Below, in pieces: positions 1-11,600 of a stretch of DNA of 64,000 nt. The notes under the pieces were generated by a model, which was given only the letters and a program-made list of their open reading frames with translations, searched no databases and was not told where the DNA came from. Position 1 is the first letter of the stretch. The number at the start of each line of letters is the position of its first letter. Source of the stretch: Hexactinellida sp. DTS-2022 (Eukaryota > Porifera > Hexactinellida); NCBI GenBank assembly GCA_028753945.1, contig JAPNXP010000010.1, positions 5,583,042 through 5,647,041 on the forward strand, written 5' to 3'. The translations under genes were made by a program, and so were the position numbers.

Positions 1-206
1 AGAAAAAGTTCACACGATTCTGTCTCATAATAGCTAGCGGCTAATTTGAAACCGGCCCATACTAAACTTAGGAAAATAATACCACCCTCAGTTTCTTCTC
101 CTTCCCAAGTGTGTGGAAATACACCAGTCGATTTCAGTATATCATTAGCATTGAACGCATTTTCTATAACATGGTTATCAAGCGTGAGCTGTGCATTATC
201 CGACAT
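1..206 (-). CDS. Unidentified protein, N-terminal part (runs off the window)
   Basis: A minus-strand reading frame starts with ATG at 206 (MSDNAQLTLDNHVIENAF...) and stays open to base 1, giving about 68 residues. It contains a TWEGEETEGG stretch followed by a hydrophobic segment (IIFLSLVWAGF) that might be a membrane helix or a buried core. No family is recognised. The opposite-strand frame at 46-240 looks like its shadow. The rest lies left of the window. Confidence that this is coding is moderate, because only one short piece is visible. Confidence 0.4.
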   Translation of the reverse strand, partial: MSDNAQLTLDNHVIENAFNANDILKSTGVFPHTWEGEETEGGIIFLSLVWAGFKLAASYYETESCELF

Positions 207-747
207 TTTATATGAAATAGGTAAACTTCATGTTTTATAGATTTATAATTTAATAGAAATAGTATTTAAGCGCGGATTACTGTGATCTTTGCAAATAGCT
301 ATTACTCTTATCGTGAATACAATAGAAAAACTTCATTCTAATTCCAATATTGTAACACATTGTAGCTATGGGAATTCAGAAGAACTTACAGGATAAATAA
401 AAAATGCTCTCATTAGTGCAAGTAGCTCCAATAAGAGCATCGGATGCTCTTATTAGCAAATAACAAAATACTTTGTTATTGGCATATTTGGTTAATGGCA
501 AAAACAAAATATTGAAATGAAATAAGTAATGTAAATTTAATCTCAACTTCTGATTAATATTATCGTTTTTTCAGGAAAGGCCGCGAAGCGGTAGTGGTTG
601 TGTGGCGTAGAGTCAAACACAAATGACTCAATATTAGTAAATCTAAATCCCAAATAATTTTTATTAAGGATTATGAAGGAAGCGTTTAATCTCAATAAAT
701 AAATTGTTATAATAATATATTTCTAGCCAACAAGCATCAAATCACCG
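207..747. other. Intergenic, no gene seen
   Basis: AT-rich spacer between two minus-strand genes. It holds a short inverted repeat near 434-460 (AATAAGAGCATC facing GATGCTCTTATT). The same hairpin motif recurs near 28780 and 29045, so it belongs to a dispersed repeat. Nothing else is supported. Confidence 0.5.
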
Positions 748-2505
748 TTATAAAGCTCTTGAGGAAGACAAATTAAATACTTGATAGGAATCTGTTATGT
801 TAACTGGTATGAACTGGAAGCAACAAATCTCAACTGGCGCTCGCATATAGGAGTTAACTGTGTAAATATTAAAACGGCCAGAGTTGTATTTGCATACGAG
901 CATCAGGATAAGAAGGAATAAAAGCAGTGAGTATACAAACAACTTCCTTAGAATAATAAATGCTTTTTGTCTACATGAGAAATTGACATGAAATGAAGAA
1001 TTGTCGACTGTACTATCAAAATGGCTGCGATTTGCACTTATTGAGTGATAAGAATTAGAGCTTGATGCCAATAGGTTATTTCTACTCTCAAAATCTTCAG
1101 GAGGTGATGAAGTAATTCTATCATCGGTTGCATAATTCACATTGCCAACTCTCCTTATATTATCCCACTTAATACAACAGAATATTATAAAGAACAAAAT
1201 AAAAACTCGTGTTATATATCCAGACATTATTCCCAACCAATAACCGAATGTTGATAACCGCAAACCTACACTCAATCCGATTGCCAATGGAAATGCCATT
1301 GCAACAAACCCCAAAGCCATAATTAGACCGTAACCTTGTTTCCCAGCACCTCTTAGAATGCCTTGAAAAACAGACACTAGGCTATCGAAAGGATGGTACA
1401 CTGCGAGAATTAACACTACTGGCCACACCCCATTAACAACAGCAGGATCCATTGAGAACAGATTACCCCATACATGACAACCTGCTACTAATACAGTGGA
1501 CTGAATGATGGCTAGAATTACTATTGTCGTCACAACAAGTGCAGATACCTTCTTTACCAGATGCAACTTTCCCTCTCCGATTAAATTCCCAATACGAATA
1601 GCAGTCACTGTTCCCATAGACTGTGGTGTTATATATACGATATAGTCTAGATACGTCACTACTGAGTATATGCCAATCTCTATCTCTGGATGCAGGCTAA
1701 CAATACCAACAACAAAACCACCTAACTGTATACTAACTAGCTCAGACATATCACATATAAAAATTGGTAATCCATAGTACAAGTATTGGCCCCAATGTCT
1801 CCATGCATCAATACTGAATCCTTCCCACATTCGTTCCCATACGCTGGAAAAACGTATGTACAGCAAATGTGCAATTCCCAACAAATAGACTGTTATAACT
1901 TGAGCCATAGCAATACCATATACGCCTAAACCGAATGGAAATGTGAGCATATAACAAAGCGTTATTTCCATTATAATTCCCATCACCAACAGCACAGCAG
2001 AAGGTAGCACTATATCCTGCATTTGTAGCAGTCTCATTGAGGGCAGCAGAATAGCTAGCCCCGGGTTAACTAGTATGTATACGAACATGTACTGAGATGC
2101 TATGTATACTATCTCTGGGGACTGATTGAGAATAATCATTAAATTCTCTGTGTTGGCCCATATTATGGCAATGGGCAGGGCCAAGAATAAATGTATTAAG
2201 ATACTCCTTTGAAACAGAACACCTAATTCTTTGTACTTTTTAGCTCCGAAAGCTTGCGAAGCGAGCGTGTCTAAAGACTGAGAAAATGCGAAATGTGGGA
2301 AATACCCAGTTAGACTCGTGAACAGCTGACAGAGCGTGACAGCTGCTAGCACTTCGCTTCCAGTGCTAATATGACCAGCGAACATAACTGCAATGATACT
2401 AATAGACTCTGTACATAATGTAGTGAAGTAAACAGGTGATACTATCTTGAAGATGATCCAAAGCTCTTGGAAAGTAAATCTTAATATCTTTTTCACTCGG
2501 CCCAT
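748..2505 (-). CDS. MATE-family multidrug/toxin extrusion transporter
   Basis: Single-exon, 585-residue polytopic membrane protein. About twelve hydrophobic helices fill residues 15-470, in the 6+6 MATE arrangement. A family-typical first-half motif is visible (SQSLDTLASQAFGAKKY, about residues 75-92), with a second-half counterpart around residues 290-320 (GTVTAIRIGNLIGEGK) and an FQGILRGAGKQ segment near residue 385. Family members (animal SLC47, plant DTX) export organic cations in exchange for protons or Na+. A hydrophilic Ser/Asn-rich tail carries one further hydrophobic segment (about residues 535-555), as in animal SLC47 proteins with an extra C-terminal helix. ATG at 2505 is the first in frame. 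Substrate is unknown. Confidence 0.9.
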   Translation of the reverse strand: MGRVKKILRFTFQELWIIFKIVSPVYFTTLCTESISIIAVMFAGHISTGSEVLAAVTLCQLFTSLTGYFPHFAFSQSLDTLASQAFGAKKYKELGVLFQRSILIHLFLALPIAIIWANTENLMIILNQSPEIVYIASQYMFVYILVNPGLAILLPSMRLLQMQDIVLPSAVLLVMGIIMEITLCYMLTFPFGLGVYGIAMAQVITVYLLGIAHLLYIRFSSVWERMWEGFSIDAWRHWGQYLYYGLPIFICDMSELVSIQLGGFVVGIVSLHPEIEIGIYSVVTYLDYIVYITPQSMGTVTAIRIGNLIGEGKLHLVKKVSALVVTTIVILAIIQSTVLVAGCHVWGNLFSMDPAVVNGVWPVVLILAVYHPFDSLVSVFQGILRGAGKQGYGLIMALGFVAMAFPLAIGLSVGLRLSTFGYWLGIMSGYITRVFILFFIIFCCIKWDNIRRVGNVNYATDDRITSSPPEDFESRNNLLASSSNSYHSISANRSHFDSTVDNSSFHVNFSCRQKAFIILRKLFVYSLLLFLLILMLVCKYNSGRFNIYTVNSYMRAPVEICCFQFIPVNITDSYQVFNLSSSRAL

Positions 2506-2829
2506 TTAACTCAATATTATAAACTTAATTCTGATATATAATAGCAATGATTGAATGCAGTGTGTAGGCATGGATTGACAACGTGTTTTACAGTTATTCA
2601 GTAAATATCACATGTTGTCCATATGGTACTTATATTGAGTATTTTTAATTGTTCACTTTTCAATGCATGGATTGATTCTTGCAAGTAATGACATAGTATT
2701 TAACAAATGACAATAAATATAATTACAAATGCCATGTAGTATAGAATAGGATTTAATGAGGATTTGTGGTTGTTAATCATGGGGTATTACCAATTAACCA
2801 TTTAATTAGTAATATTATAATGAACTGAC
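2506..2829. other. Spacer between the MATE gene and the SF1-like exons
   Basis: AT-rich. It was read on the minus strand for a continuation of the SF1-like protein (the QIEDL-type segment and KH domain); none was seen. No clear transposon ends. Confidence 0.4.
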
Positions 2830-3289
2830 TGAGATAAATTTTGTTTTGTTCTTCGCTCAAGTTAGCAGGCACTATGGTGGGGAGACCTGGAATAATCACT
2901 TTCTGATTCTCGTCTCCCCAACGTGTTTTCTTCTTCTTTTGCTTTGGAGAATCTGGAAATAAATAATATTTTAATAATAGTTACTTATTCGGCGATCACC
3001 AACGTAACAAGAAAAATAGTCATTTGGGAAATATATCGGTTCGCAAAGGTGATTTATTATGATAAACAAATGAACAAGCCAGTTGTCGGAAATAACATTA
3101 TACGAGGTCTTGTCTGATAATACAAGTAATATAATTCTATGAAAGAATAAGTAAATACCACACATCATATACATAAGTACCCTTAAATTAAAAAATATTA
3201 TAAATCAAACCTGAAGAGAAGAGAGACTCCGCTACTCTCTTTGCTTTCTCCAAATGCATTTCTGACATTTTAGCTGAATAGCCGGACAT
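2830..3289 (-). pseudogene. SF1-like branchpoint-binding protein, N-terminal two exons only
   Basis: Exon 1 is 3289-3211 (MSGYSAKMSEMHLEKAKRV...), ending CTTCAG|GTTTGA. Exon 2 is 2952 to about 2830, after TTTCCAG. The phase is consistent (G|AT codon) and the join reads DSPKQKKKKTRWGDENQ then VIIPGLPTIVP and LSEEQNKIYLSQ. This matches the start of splicing factor 1: a basic KKxRW motif, V-I-PG-PT-x-P, then L--EQ---Y. The U2AF-interaction and KH/QUA2 parts should follow but are absent down to the window edge; the next coding stretch is the MATE gene. It is either a truncated duplicate, or a gene whose long intron hosts the MATE gene and continues left of the window. The SF1 assignment is fairly strong; pseudogene status is inference. 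Confidence 0.55.
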
Positions 3290-3526
3290 TCTGTTAACCT
3301 ATACTATATGTATATCTGATGAATTGTAGTAAACTATTAATTAAATAGAGTAATGTAATATAATAATTAATTGCTGAAAAGCATAACATTAAATATAACC
3401 TATTGAATTATTAACTACTGTACATTCAAAATACTTTCAGACAATAATTACACGTTAATTAACTACACATAAATAATTCCAAAATAAATAGTTTTTGAAG
3501 TAGCATAATATAGAAAGGCCTTTGAA

Positions 3527-4792
3527 CTAAAAGAATTGCAGACAAGCAGTATCCTTATGACACACAACTACAATCTGTCCTGTGTTGTCTAGCACTATTC
3601 CCCACGGGTTAATGAACTCCCCAATACCCTGACCATTCTTTCCAATCCTGTGTATCTCTTCTCCCTCCTGATTGAATACACACACACAGTGATTACCGTA
3701 GTCACTCATAATTATGTTGTATTCTCTGTCTATGTCGAAACAGTATGGATTGTTTGTTTGCTTACCATTGCCACGAGTTATCAGTCTGTTGGTTAGAACG
3801 TGATTTGTATCGAACACAAACATACACGGATCACTTTGGTCTAGCACCAATACTCTGTCTCGTGTAACCTTAATATCAAGTGGACAGTTAAACACACCTA
3901 TTCCTAGCATGGAATGGAACTTGAGATCCTCTGTGAAGATTTGGACTCTGTTATTGCTGCTATCACAGACATAGACATCGTTAGTTCTGTCAGAGACAGC
4001 CAGACCGATTGGACAGTTGAACTGAGCTTCTCCACTCCCTTTGCTACCAACACTCTTGATTAGTTTGCCTTCTAGCTCGTACATACTAATACAATGACCA
4101 CTGTATTGTGTAACTAGCACGCTATTATGAGTTATACAGATACCCAATGGACCATTCATCTTCTCACTGAACATGAAGAGATAGTCTCCGTTACAGGTAA
4201 ATACCTGTACTCGATGGTTGTACTCATCCGCTATGTAAATGTGTCCAGTCTTGTAATGCACTGCTATGCCTCTGGGCCAGTTGAATTCTCCAGGAGCTTT
4301 CTGTTCGCTAGACTTCTTGCAGCAGTAGGCAGTAGGCAGCCGTTTAGCCTTGTAGTCCGGTACAACAGGCTTCACTTGGGGAGAGAAGGTGCGGGTGGGA
4401 GATACGTTAGTCTGACCCTTAAGCTTAATACTCCCTAGCTGTTCAATGTCAGTCTCGAATAGACTGTCCCACTCGAACTCAATTCTACCGTCTATATCAG
4501 CTGTTAGCTCTGCTATCTTGTTGTCAATTGTAGAACGAATTATTTCAAAGGTAGTTTGATGTTCGTTATCAGTGAGGGTATCTGAGCTAACACTTTTTAT
4601 TTTATTCAAATCTTCGACTAATTTATTCATTTTTTGAGTTTTGCTATTGTGCTCTGTCTCTATGCGATCAACTCTAGAGAGGAGGCTACTCTCCCTAACG
4701 CGTAGAGCTTCATGAGACCTCTTGAAGCTTTCTTGTATCTTCTTTCGGGTCTCTTTTATTTGTTCGGGGAAATTCTTCTGTAAACTGGCCAT
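3527..4792 (-). CDS. Coiled-coil/NHL-repeat protein (TRIM2/3-like C-terminal half), copy A
   Basis: Single-exon, 421 residues. Residues 1-115 are a charged coiled coil (EQIKETRKKIQESFKRSHEALRVRESSLLSRVD). A linker ends with YCCKKSSEQKAPGE. From about residue 165 come about six NHL blades, with repeated patterns such as PRGIAVHYKTGHIYIADEYNHRVQVF, GLAVSDRTNDVYVCDSSNNRVQIF and PWGIVLDNTGQIVVVC. NHL propellers bind protein or RNA. There is no RING or B-box, so this is not a full TRIM ligase. A near-identical copy lies at 42555-43820 on the other strand. The two differ mainly in part of the coiled coil and at some blade positions. Confidence 0.88.
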   Translation of the reverse strand: MASLQKNFPEQIKETRKKIQESFKRSHEALRVRESSLLSRVDRIETEHNSKTQKMNKLVEDLNKIKSVSSDTLTDNEHQTTFEIIRSTIDNKIAELTADIDGRIEFEWDSLFETDIEQLGSIKLKGQTNVSPTRTFSPQVKPVVPDYKAKRLPTAYCCKKSSEQKAPGEFNWPRGIAVHYKTGHIYIADEYNHRVQVFTCNGDYLFMFSEKMNGPLGICITHNSVLVTQYSGHCISMYELEGKLIKSVGSKGSGEAQFNCPIGLAVSDRTNDVYVCDSSNNRVQIFTEDLKFHSMLGIGVFNCPLDIKVTRDRVLVLDQSDPCMFVFDTNHVLTNRLITRGNGKQTNNPYCFDIDREYNIIMSDYGNHCVCVFNQEGEEIHRIGKNGQGIGEFINPWGIVLDNTGQIVVVCHKDTACLQFF

Positions 4793-5105
4793 TTAATCTA
4801 ATTCCAACCACTCTAATTATTTATAGAATTAATCTCCCAAGTTTCTAAGGCAAGATATTTGATACCTTACTCATATTAATGGAGTTAGGATTGAGTATCC
4901 TATATTAAATCATTAGAGTGTATATTCGTAACCAATGTAGCACACTGAATTATAGTAAACGCAAAAATTAAAAAAACATGTCCATTGGTGACAGTATATT
5001 TTGGTGGTTGGTTGATTAATAGTGCCTCCAAAAGTAAATGCTGTCGGCACAGCTGTAATTTCAGATTTTTTATGTTAAAAAATGACATTGTAGCTGAAAA
5101 TTATA
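4793..5105. repeat. Foldback-repeat fragment upstream of the NHL gene
   Basis: Around 5020-5070 lies a copy of the GTGCCTCC...AATGCTGTCGGCACAGCTGTAATTTCAGATTTTTT repeat, seen as full hairpins at 23950-24073 and 60466-60598. The remaining bases show nothing identifiable. Confidence 0.5.
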
Positions 5106-5894
5106 CAGTACACCCTCGCTAATCCGAACACGCGATCCAAAACTATTTTCGTCTAAATTTGGGGAAATATATTATATACACTCCCGTACCAAAAGTATTC
5201 GTACTCCATAAGCATTCCCATAGAAAATAGTAATATAGTGTGTCAATAATAATGTTTATTGTACACTAAATACATGGACTATTGCAATTTAGATTTCATA
5301 TTCGTAATCTACGCATTCGAAATATACATTTAAAGAAGCTTTGAACTCTATTAGCTACTGATTAGGTTGAAAATTATCATCCTATGCCACCATGTACCAC
5401 TTATTCCCATCTTGTACCATGGGGACAAATGGAAGAAGTGGTACTACATGGTGACACCAAATGATAATTTTCAAACTAATAAATATGTAATTGAGTTGAA
5501 AGCTTCTACAATGGTCAATTCGGTGGCGTAGAATACGATTCTGAAACCAAAGTGGCGACATCTCATAGAATTTGTATACATTAGCGATAAATATTAGAGT
5601 TATATAGTACTATTTCCATAGGAAATTTTTGGGTGTACGAATACTTTTAGTAGGGGAGGGTATATGTATATTACCATGGTATTATATAAAAAATAAGTAT
5701 AATTTAGGTAGTATACTATATGTTTAGTTTGGATTAAAAGGTTTGGACAATTTTGGTTTGGTTTATCGGGGTCTCATTTTAAATATAGAGACTTATAGAA
5801 AATGCATTACTTCACTAATCCGAACGAATTTACTAATTGGGGCAAATATTTTATGAATCGGAACACCTTAGTTCGGATTAGCGAGGGTGTACTG
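5106..5894. mobile_element. Pogo/Tigger-type element with a Tc1/mariner-like insert
   Basis: Ends are CAGTACACCCTCGCTAATCC (left) and the reverse complement GGATTAGCGAGGGTGTACTG (right), bounded by TA dinucleotides as in pogo/Tigger transposons. No transposase is encoded. A second element sits inside (5179-5660). Confidence 0.75.
5179..5660. mobile_element. Tc1/mariner-like non-autonomous element, nested
   Basis: Inverted ends read CACTCCCGTACCAAAAGTAT on the left and ATACTTTTAGTAGGGGAGGG on the right, flanked by TATA/TA, as expected for Tc1/mariner insertion at TA. The interior has a CATGGTACAAG-type inverted segment near 5390-5450 and no coding frame. Confidence 0.65.
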
Positions 5895-6135
5895 TATTAG
5901 TAATTTACTGGCCGATATATTAGTACTGTATTTAATTCCTTCGAAAAAAAGTTTGTATGTAATCTGTACTAAATTTAGCAAGTGGATCCTACTCAGAATG
6001 ACTGTTCCTATAGCCATTACACGATTGTCAGTAAAACTTTGACAACAATGGGAGAAATTAATTCAGCTTACAATATAGGATATTCATTGGGTTTAATCTA
6101 ATAGCTTTTCTGACTGTTAGTTGAGCTTGCTACTA

Positions 6136-6312
6136 CAGTAGACTCTCGATAATAGGAACACCAGGGAACCACCGAAATGTGATTATATTATCCGGAAATT
6201 GGTCACTTGCATGCATTTGTATAGGCTAGCCCCCTAGGGGAATTAAACTTTGTACTCCGCCTTAACCATACAACGCATTATCTGTGTTTCTAATAACGAG
6301 AGTCTTTCTAAT
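6136..6312. mobile_element. Pogo-type MITE
   Basis: Left end CAGTAGACTCTCGATAATAGG after TA; the right half carries AACGAGAGTCTTTC. It belongs to the CTCTCGTTAATACGAACACC family found repeatedly in this window. The right terminus is degraded. Confidence 0.6.
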
Positions 6313-6602
6313 TACGAGAAATTATAAGGGAATTAAAGTGTATACGAAGGCCGTATTACATAATTACAAAGCATTTTCAATATAGTATTGATTTGTTTCT
6401 GATCAACAATAGCTAGTGATCTAACCAGTTAGCGCAAAATTACAGTTCTCTGCTAATAACAATGAGAGTAAAAAGAATCAAATTTGTCAGTTCAGGATTG
6501 TCAGGTATCTGATGAATAGATCAAAAGTTGTGGTACAAAACTAGAGTGCTATTTGTTTCATTGATTTTTGATTTAGAGAGGGGATGGAACTTGGTTTGGT
6601 AA

Positions 6603-8661
6603 TTAAGTTAATGGGAAAGATGGAAAATCGGTAAAGCTCTTACTACGTAGGAATTTCGGATGTTTAGGACGTCCAGAAATAAGGATTCCATCTGAATTTT
6701 TAGTAGGCTGTGAACTACATTTCCGTTTCGCCTCTTCCAATTGTCTCTGTAGAACTTCGTTTTTTAGTTTTTCTTCATTTAGCTCTCTCCTGAGTTGCGC
6801 AACAGAGAGCTCCTCGGTTGGACAGAGAATAGGATGCTCGACAAGTTCTTTGCTGCTGGGACGTTTCGCAGGATCCGAGCTCACCATCTGACTAAGCAGG
6901 TCATTCAGATCGGTGGAGTAGCGTTCCAATGGACCAAGTTTGTTGTCGCGTGTTGAGTGCCATTCCTGTCCGTTCTTAGGCAGTGGCCCGCCGCCTCCAG
7001 CCTCAAATATCGTCATAGCGAGAGAGAATATGTCAGCTCTCTTTATGTGTCTAGACAGGAGAGGAGATCGGAATACAGTGGTGTTCGTGTAAGCAAGTCG
7101 CATTTTGCATGAAATTTGCTTGATAATTAGCGAAATTACCTTTAGAGGAACAGAATTAGTTTGGTTGGGGACTAAAAATAACTTTCTAATAGAGTAATAT
7201 TAACCACAGTTTTGTTCTTAATTATCCTAATAAAACAGCGATTTCAACTAGATCTCGTAATAAGAATTGCTAATGAGGAATATATATTACCAAAGTTTGT
7301 GCAACCATGAATAAAACTGAAAAAAATGGGTGAAATTATTTATGTATTATTGTATTTTGAACTATTTTCTGGTTTGTAATCAGTCAATTATAATGTATTA
7401 ATATTTTTGCCTGTTAATAACCATGGCAAGCTTTTCCGGCTTATAATCTAAATACAGTTAACCTTATTTCGAATCCTTATAGAAACTCACTGGTATTTTT
7501 CCTGTAATATTTCCAACGCAAGGTACCTCACATCTCCTTCCTCTACTTTATGCGGTTTCTTAACAGACGAAACATGTCCCATATCTCCTATCTTGTACGT
7601 AGGTTTAACCTTATTTACTACGCGATTAACCACTCCCTCTTCATTTGGGGCACCAACAGAAAACTCATTTCGCTCAGTGCTGTCTCCAGACTGAGACGAG
7701 TCCTCAGAATTCCTAGAGGCTCCGGAATACCTAGAGTGTCCGTGCGATATGAATATGTTCCCTGGCTTGATATCTAAATGCACTAATCCCATTGAGTGTA
7801 TGTACTCCAGCCCTTTGGATACCTGGTAGAGGATGTCTTTCAGCTCGCTCTCGGAGAATATGCTGCCTACAGAATTGTAGTTTCAAGAATTATGTAAGAA
7901 ATATTGAGAAAAATAGAATTTCCGTTTCTGTAAAATGTCAAAAATAATAAAGAAATTGTACGTTGCTGCCTACAGAATTGTAGTTTCAAGAATTTAATAA
8001 GAAATTTTGAGAATAATAAAATTTACTTTACTACGCTAAAGTTTCGCTAAATGTTAAAAAATAAACAAATTTTACGTTGCTTCCTATAAGAATTGTAGTT
8101 TTGAAGGGAATTTTAAAATTTTACAGTAGACTCTCGTTAATACGAACACCAGGGGACTGTTCGAAAATATCCGTAATCCATTTGGATGCATTTGTTAGGC
8201 TAGTGAAAATAAACTTCATATTTCTTCACTTTACCAATGTTTCTCTTATCCGTGTTCGTATTAACAAGAGTCTTATTAAATGATAATTATAGCCTGAGAT
8301 CTAAAGAATAAAACCCTGCAAACTAACCTTGCTGTTGATTTTCAAGTATTTTACTCGAGAGACTCCCTCCATCACAATGCTCGTTCTGTATCAACATATG
8401 GTCTTCCTCAGCCCAAGCTGAATAGTACCTCACAATGTGTGGGTGTACTCCTAACACAGCGTGTGCGTACACCTCCCGCATAGCGGCCTGTTCGTCCACA
8501 GAGCCAGCCACGGGGCGGGAGCTCTTCTTCAGAGCATACGTTAGACCATCCAGTCTGTTGATCACCTGGTAGCAGATAAGTATAGGTTATGATATGCAGT
8601 CAGTTCTTTTAGTGTAACCCAATATATTTATTAATATATTTATGTGTTTGTCTGTTTGTTT

Positions 8662-8696
<35 letters not shown>

Positions 8697-11600
8697 CGTT
8701 TGTTCGTTTGTTCGTTTGTTTGTTTGTTTGTTTGTTTGTTTGATTGTTTGTTTGTTTGTTTGTTTGTTTGTTTGTTTGTTTGATTGTTTGTTTGTTGTTT
8801 GTTTGTTCGTTTGTTTGTTGTTTGTTGTTTGTTAGTTAGTACGTTCAAGGGTCCAAAAATTTAGTTCAGAAAAGAGATATTTCAATATCAAACTCAACTT
8901 AATACAAACCCTATATAAGTCGTTAATTTGGGACAATTGGGCTTGTTCATAATAAATTTATTCATATTAAGCAGGCGGAAAAAATTGTTCACAATAAGCA
9001 AACCTGACTGTACTTAATGTAGTAGTATATTAGCAAATATATAATTAAATGGCAACACGAGCGCCAGAATGCAACATTCCAAAGGGTTTCCTTAACAACA
9101 AGCAGCAGACACTCAATCAGATGGACCGTAGCAAGAAGGGCACTATAGACGCACCAATCGCAGCACTGATATATAAAATAAACGAATCTCCGAAATGCTA
9201 CACCACCAGCTCGTGTTCCGGTAGAATAATAGTTTTCTCAGAGAAAGAAGGAGAGAGTAAACAGAACTGTAAATGGATATTCACATCGCACAATGAATGC
9301 ACACTGGAGGATGTAACACAAGCGCTAAGAGATAAGGTGACATGTGAAGATAAAGTTATAACACTTAAGTTTGAGCCTCTCATACTACATATTAGCTGTG
9401 CTGACATAGAAAGTTCCAAAGCCCTTATGAAGGTGAGTGTACTCTCGTTATACGAACACGGTTAAGGCGAAATATCGGATAAGGCGTACAAAATTTAACT
9501 CCCCTATCCTATACAAATGTAATGCAACGACTCCGGTTAATACGAATTCCGGATAATTATTACGAACAAAATTTCGACGGTCCCCTGGTGTTCGTATTAA
9601 TTAACAAAGTCTACTATATTTAACTACTAGGTCATATTTAACTATTTTGAATGAAAAAATATTATGGACATAGTTAGACAAAATAATTCATATACTAATG
9701 AGCTAATCGATTCCTTATGGGAACTGCTAAATCTATCATGGGTTGTTCATAACCAGTGTGTTATTATAAATTTCTAATACAATTTGGTTGCTATTATAGG
9801 CAGCAGTGAGCTGTGGATATAGGAACTCTGGTCTCTCGATTGGCAAGAAGATAATGCTAGCAGTGAGGAGTACACAGGGCCTGGAGGTACCAATTGGAAG
9901 AGATGGAGGGATTATAGTGGAAGAAAAGTATTTGGCATTTATAATAGAACAAGCAAATGCTAAAATGAAGTTGAATTGTGAAAGAATTAAAGTCTTGGAG
10001 GAAGTGATTACAAACGAGCTATTAAAACTAACTGAGGTAGGGGCAAGAAAAGATGAGAAATTAAGTGAAAAGAGTACAGTAAATAAAGATGGATTTTTGA
10101 GTAAAAACAAAGACAAACAAGTAATTTGTGTGGACAAGTTTAGAGACGAGAATAATATTTTAGAAAGTTTATTCAGTTAACCATTAAATAAATATTTTTG
10201 ACTCCTTTTCTTTACAAATACATTTCATTAGAACTAATTACGTTATTAGTTTTTTTCCATTTATACCTGCAACCATTGTGTGCTACATGTGATATAATTT
10301 TACAATAATAAATGAGCTCAAATATTTGGCACCATATTTAAGGTAGGACTTAACGACATATATTTGGGCCAACACATTTCGTAAACAATTTTCCGGTACT
10401 GGCAAAGAGAGTTTTTTTTACATAAAAATTATAATTTGCAAAAAGGTTTTGGCCAATTTATAAGCCCCAAATTAAACTTGTATTTTTCCTAAAAAGCCGC
10501 CAAATGAGCTATTATTAGACACCAGTTTACTGAGGGTATGATTTAATAAGCTAAAAATAACAATACAATAATAACAAGCTATAATCAAAGTTATAATTAT
10601 CCTAACAAAAGATCAACACAATAACTAAAGAGCTAATAGACAAGGTAATGAACTCCGTTAGTCCACTTCATCAATGGTGGTGCTACCAGGTGCTGGCCCA
10701 CTTGGCATTCCTCCAGGCATCCCGGGCATACCTCCGGGCATACCAGGCATACCCCCGGGCATACCAGGCATACCCCCGGGCATACCAGGCATGCCCCCCT
10801 CACCACCAGGCATACTTCCAGACTGGTATAGTTTCATCATGACAGGCTGACATATCTTCTCAACATCCTTCTGTTTACCTTCGAATTCCTCTTTGGTCGC
10901 GGTTTGATTCAGGTCTAGCCAACTGACGGTTTCCTTCACAGCTTCGAGGACCTTGGCCTTGTCTTCCTCGGTGATCTTGTCCTTCACCTTTTCGTCCTCA
11001 ACAGTGCTCTTTGCCTGGAAAGCGTAGCTCTCGAGTCCGTTCTTAGCCTGGATGCGTTCGCGCTGAGCATCGTCCTCGTTCTTGAATTTCTCAGCTTCAT
11101 CAACCATGCGTTTGATTTCAGATTCCGAAAGTCGGCCTCGGTCGTTCTTGATGGTAATCTTCTCCATCTTATTGGTGCTCTTGTCAACTGCGCTCACATT
11201 CATGATACCATTCGAGTCAACGTCAAATGTGACTTCAATTTGCGGGACACCCCTTGGTGCAGGTGGGATGCCGGTGAGATCGAATTTTCCCATCAAGTTG
11301 TTATCCTTGGTCATAGCGCGCTCTCCCTCATACACCTGTATCGTGACAGCTGGCTGGTTGTCCGAGTAGGTTGTGAAAGTGTTCTGCTGCTTGGTAGGGA
11401 TGGTGGTGTTACGCTTGATAAGGTTAGTCATCACGCCTCCAGCTGTTTCAATACCGAGTGATAGAGGAGCCACGTCGATCAGTAGCACATCTTGTACAAC
11501 CTCAGAAGTGTCTCCCTTCAGTATAGCCGCTTGCACCGCTGCGCCATAGGCCACTGCCTCGTCGGGATTGATACTCCTGTTGAGTTCTTTGCCGTTGAAG

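Noticed and set aside
3527..4792. TRIM E3 ligase
   Set aside because: No RING or B-box is present in this frame or just upstream; only coiled coil and NHL blades are encoded.
10648..10842. Plus-strand frame rich in AYPRAYQ repeats, and frames at 11082-12241
   Set aside because: Antisense shadows of the GC-rich Hsp70 gene.
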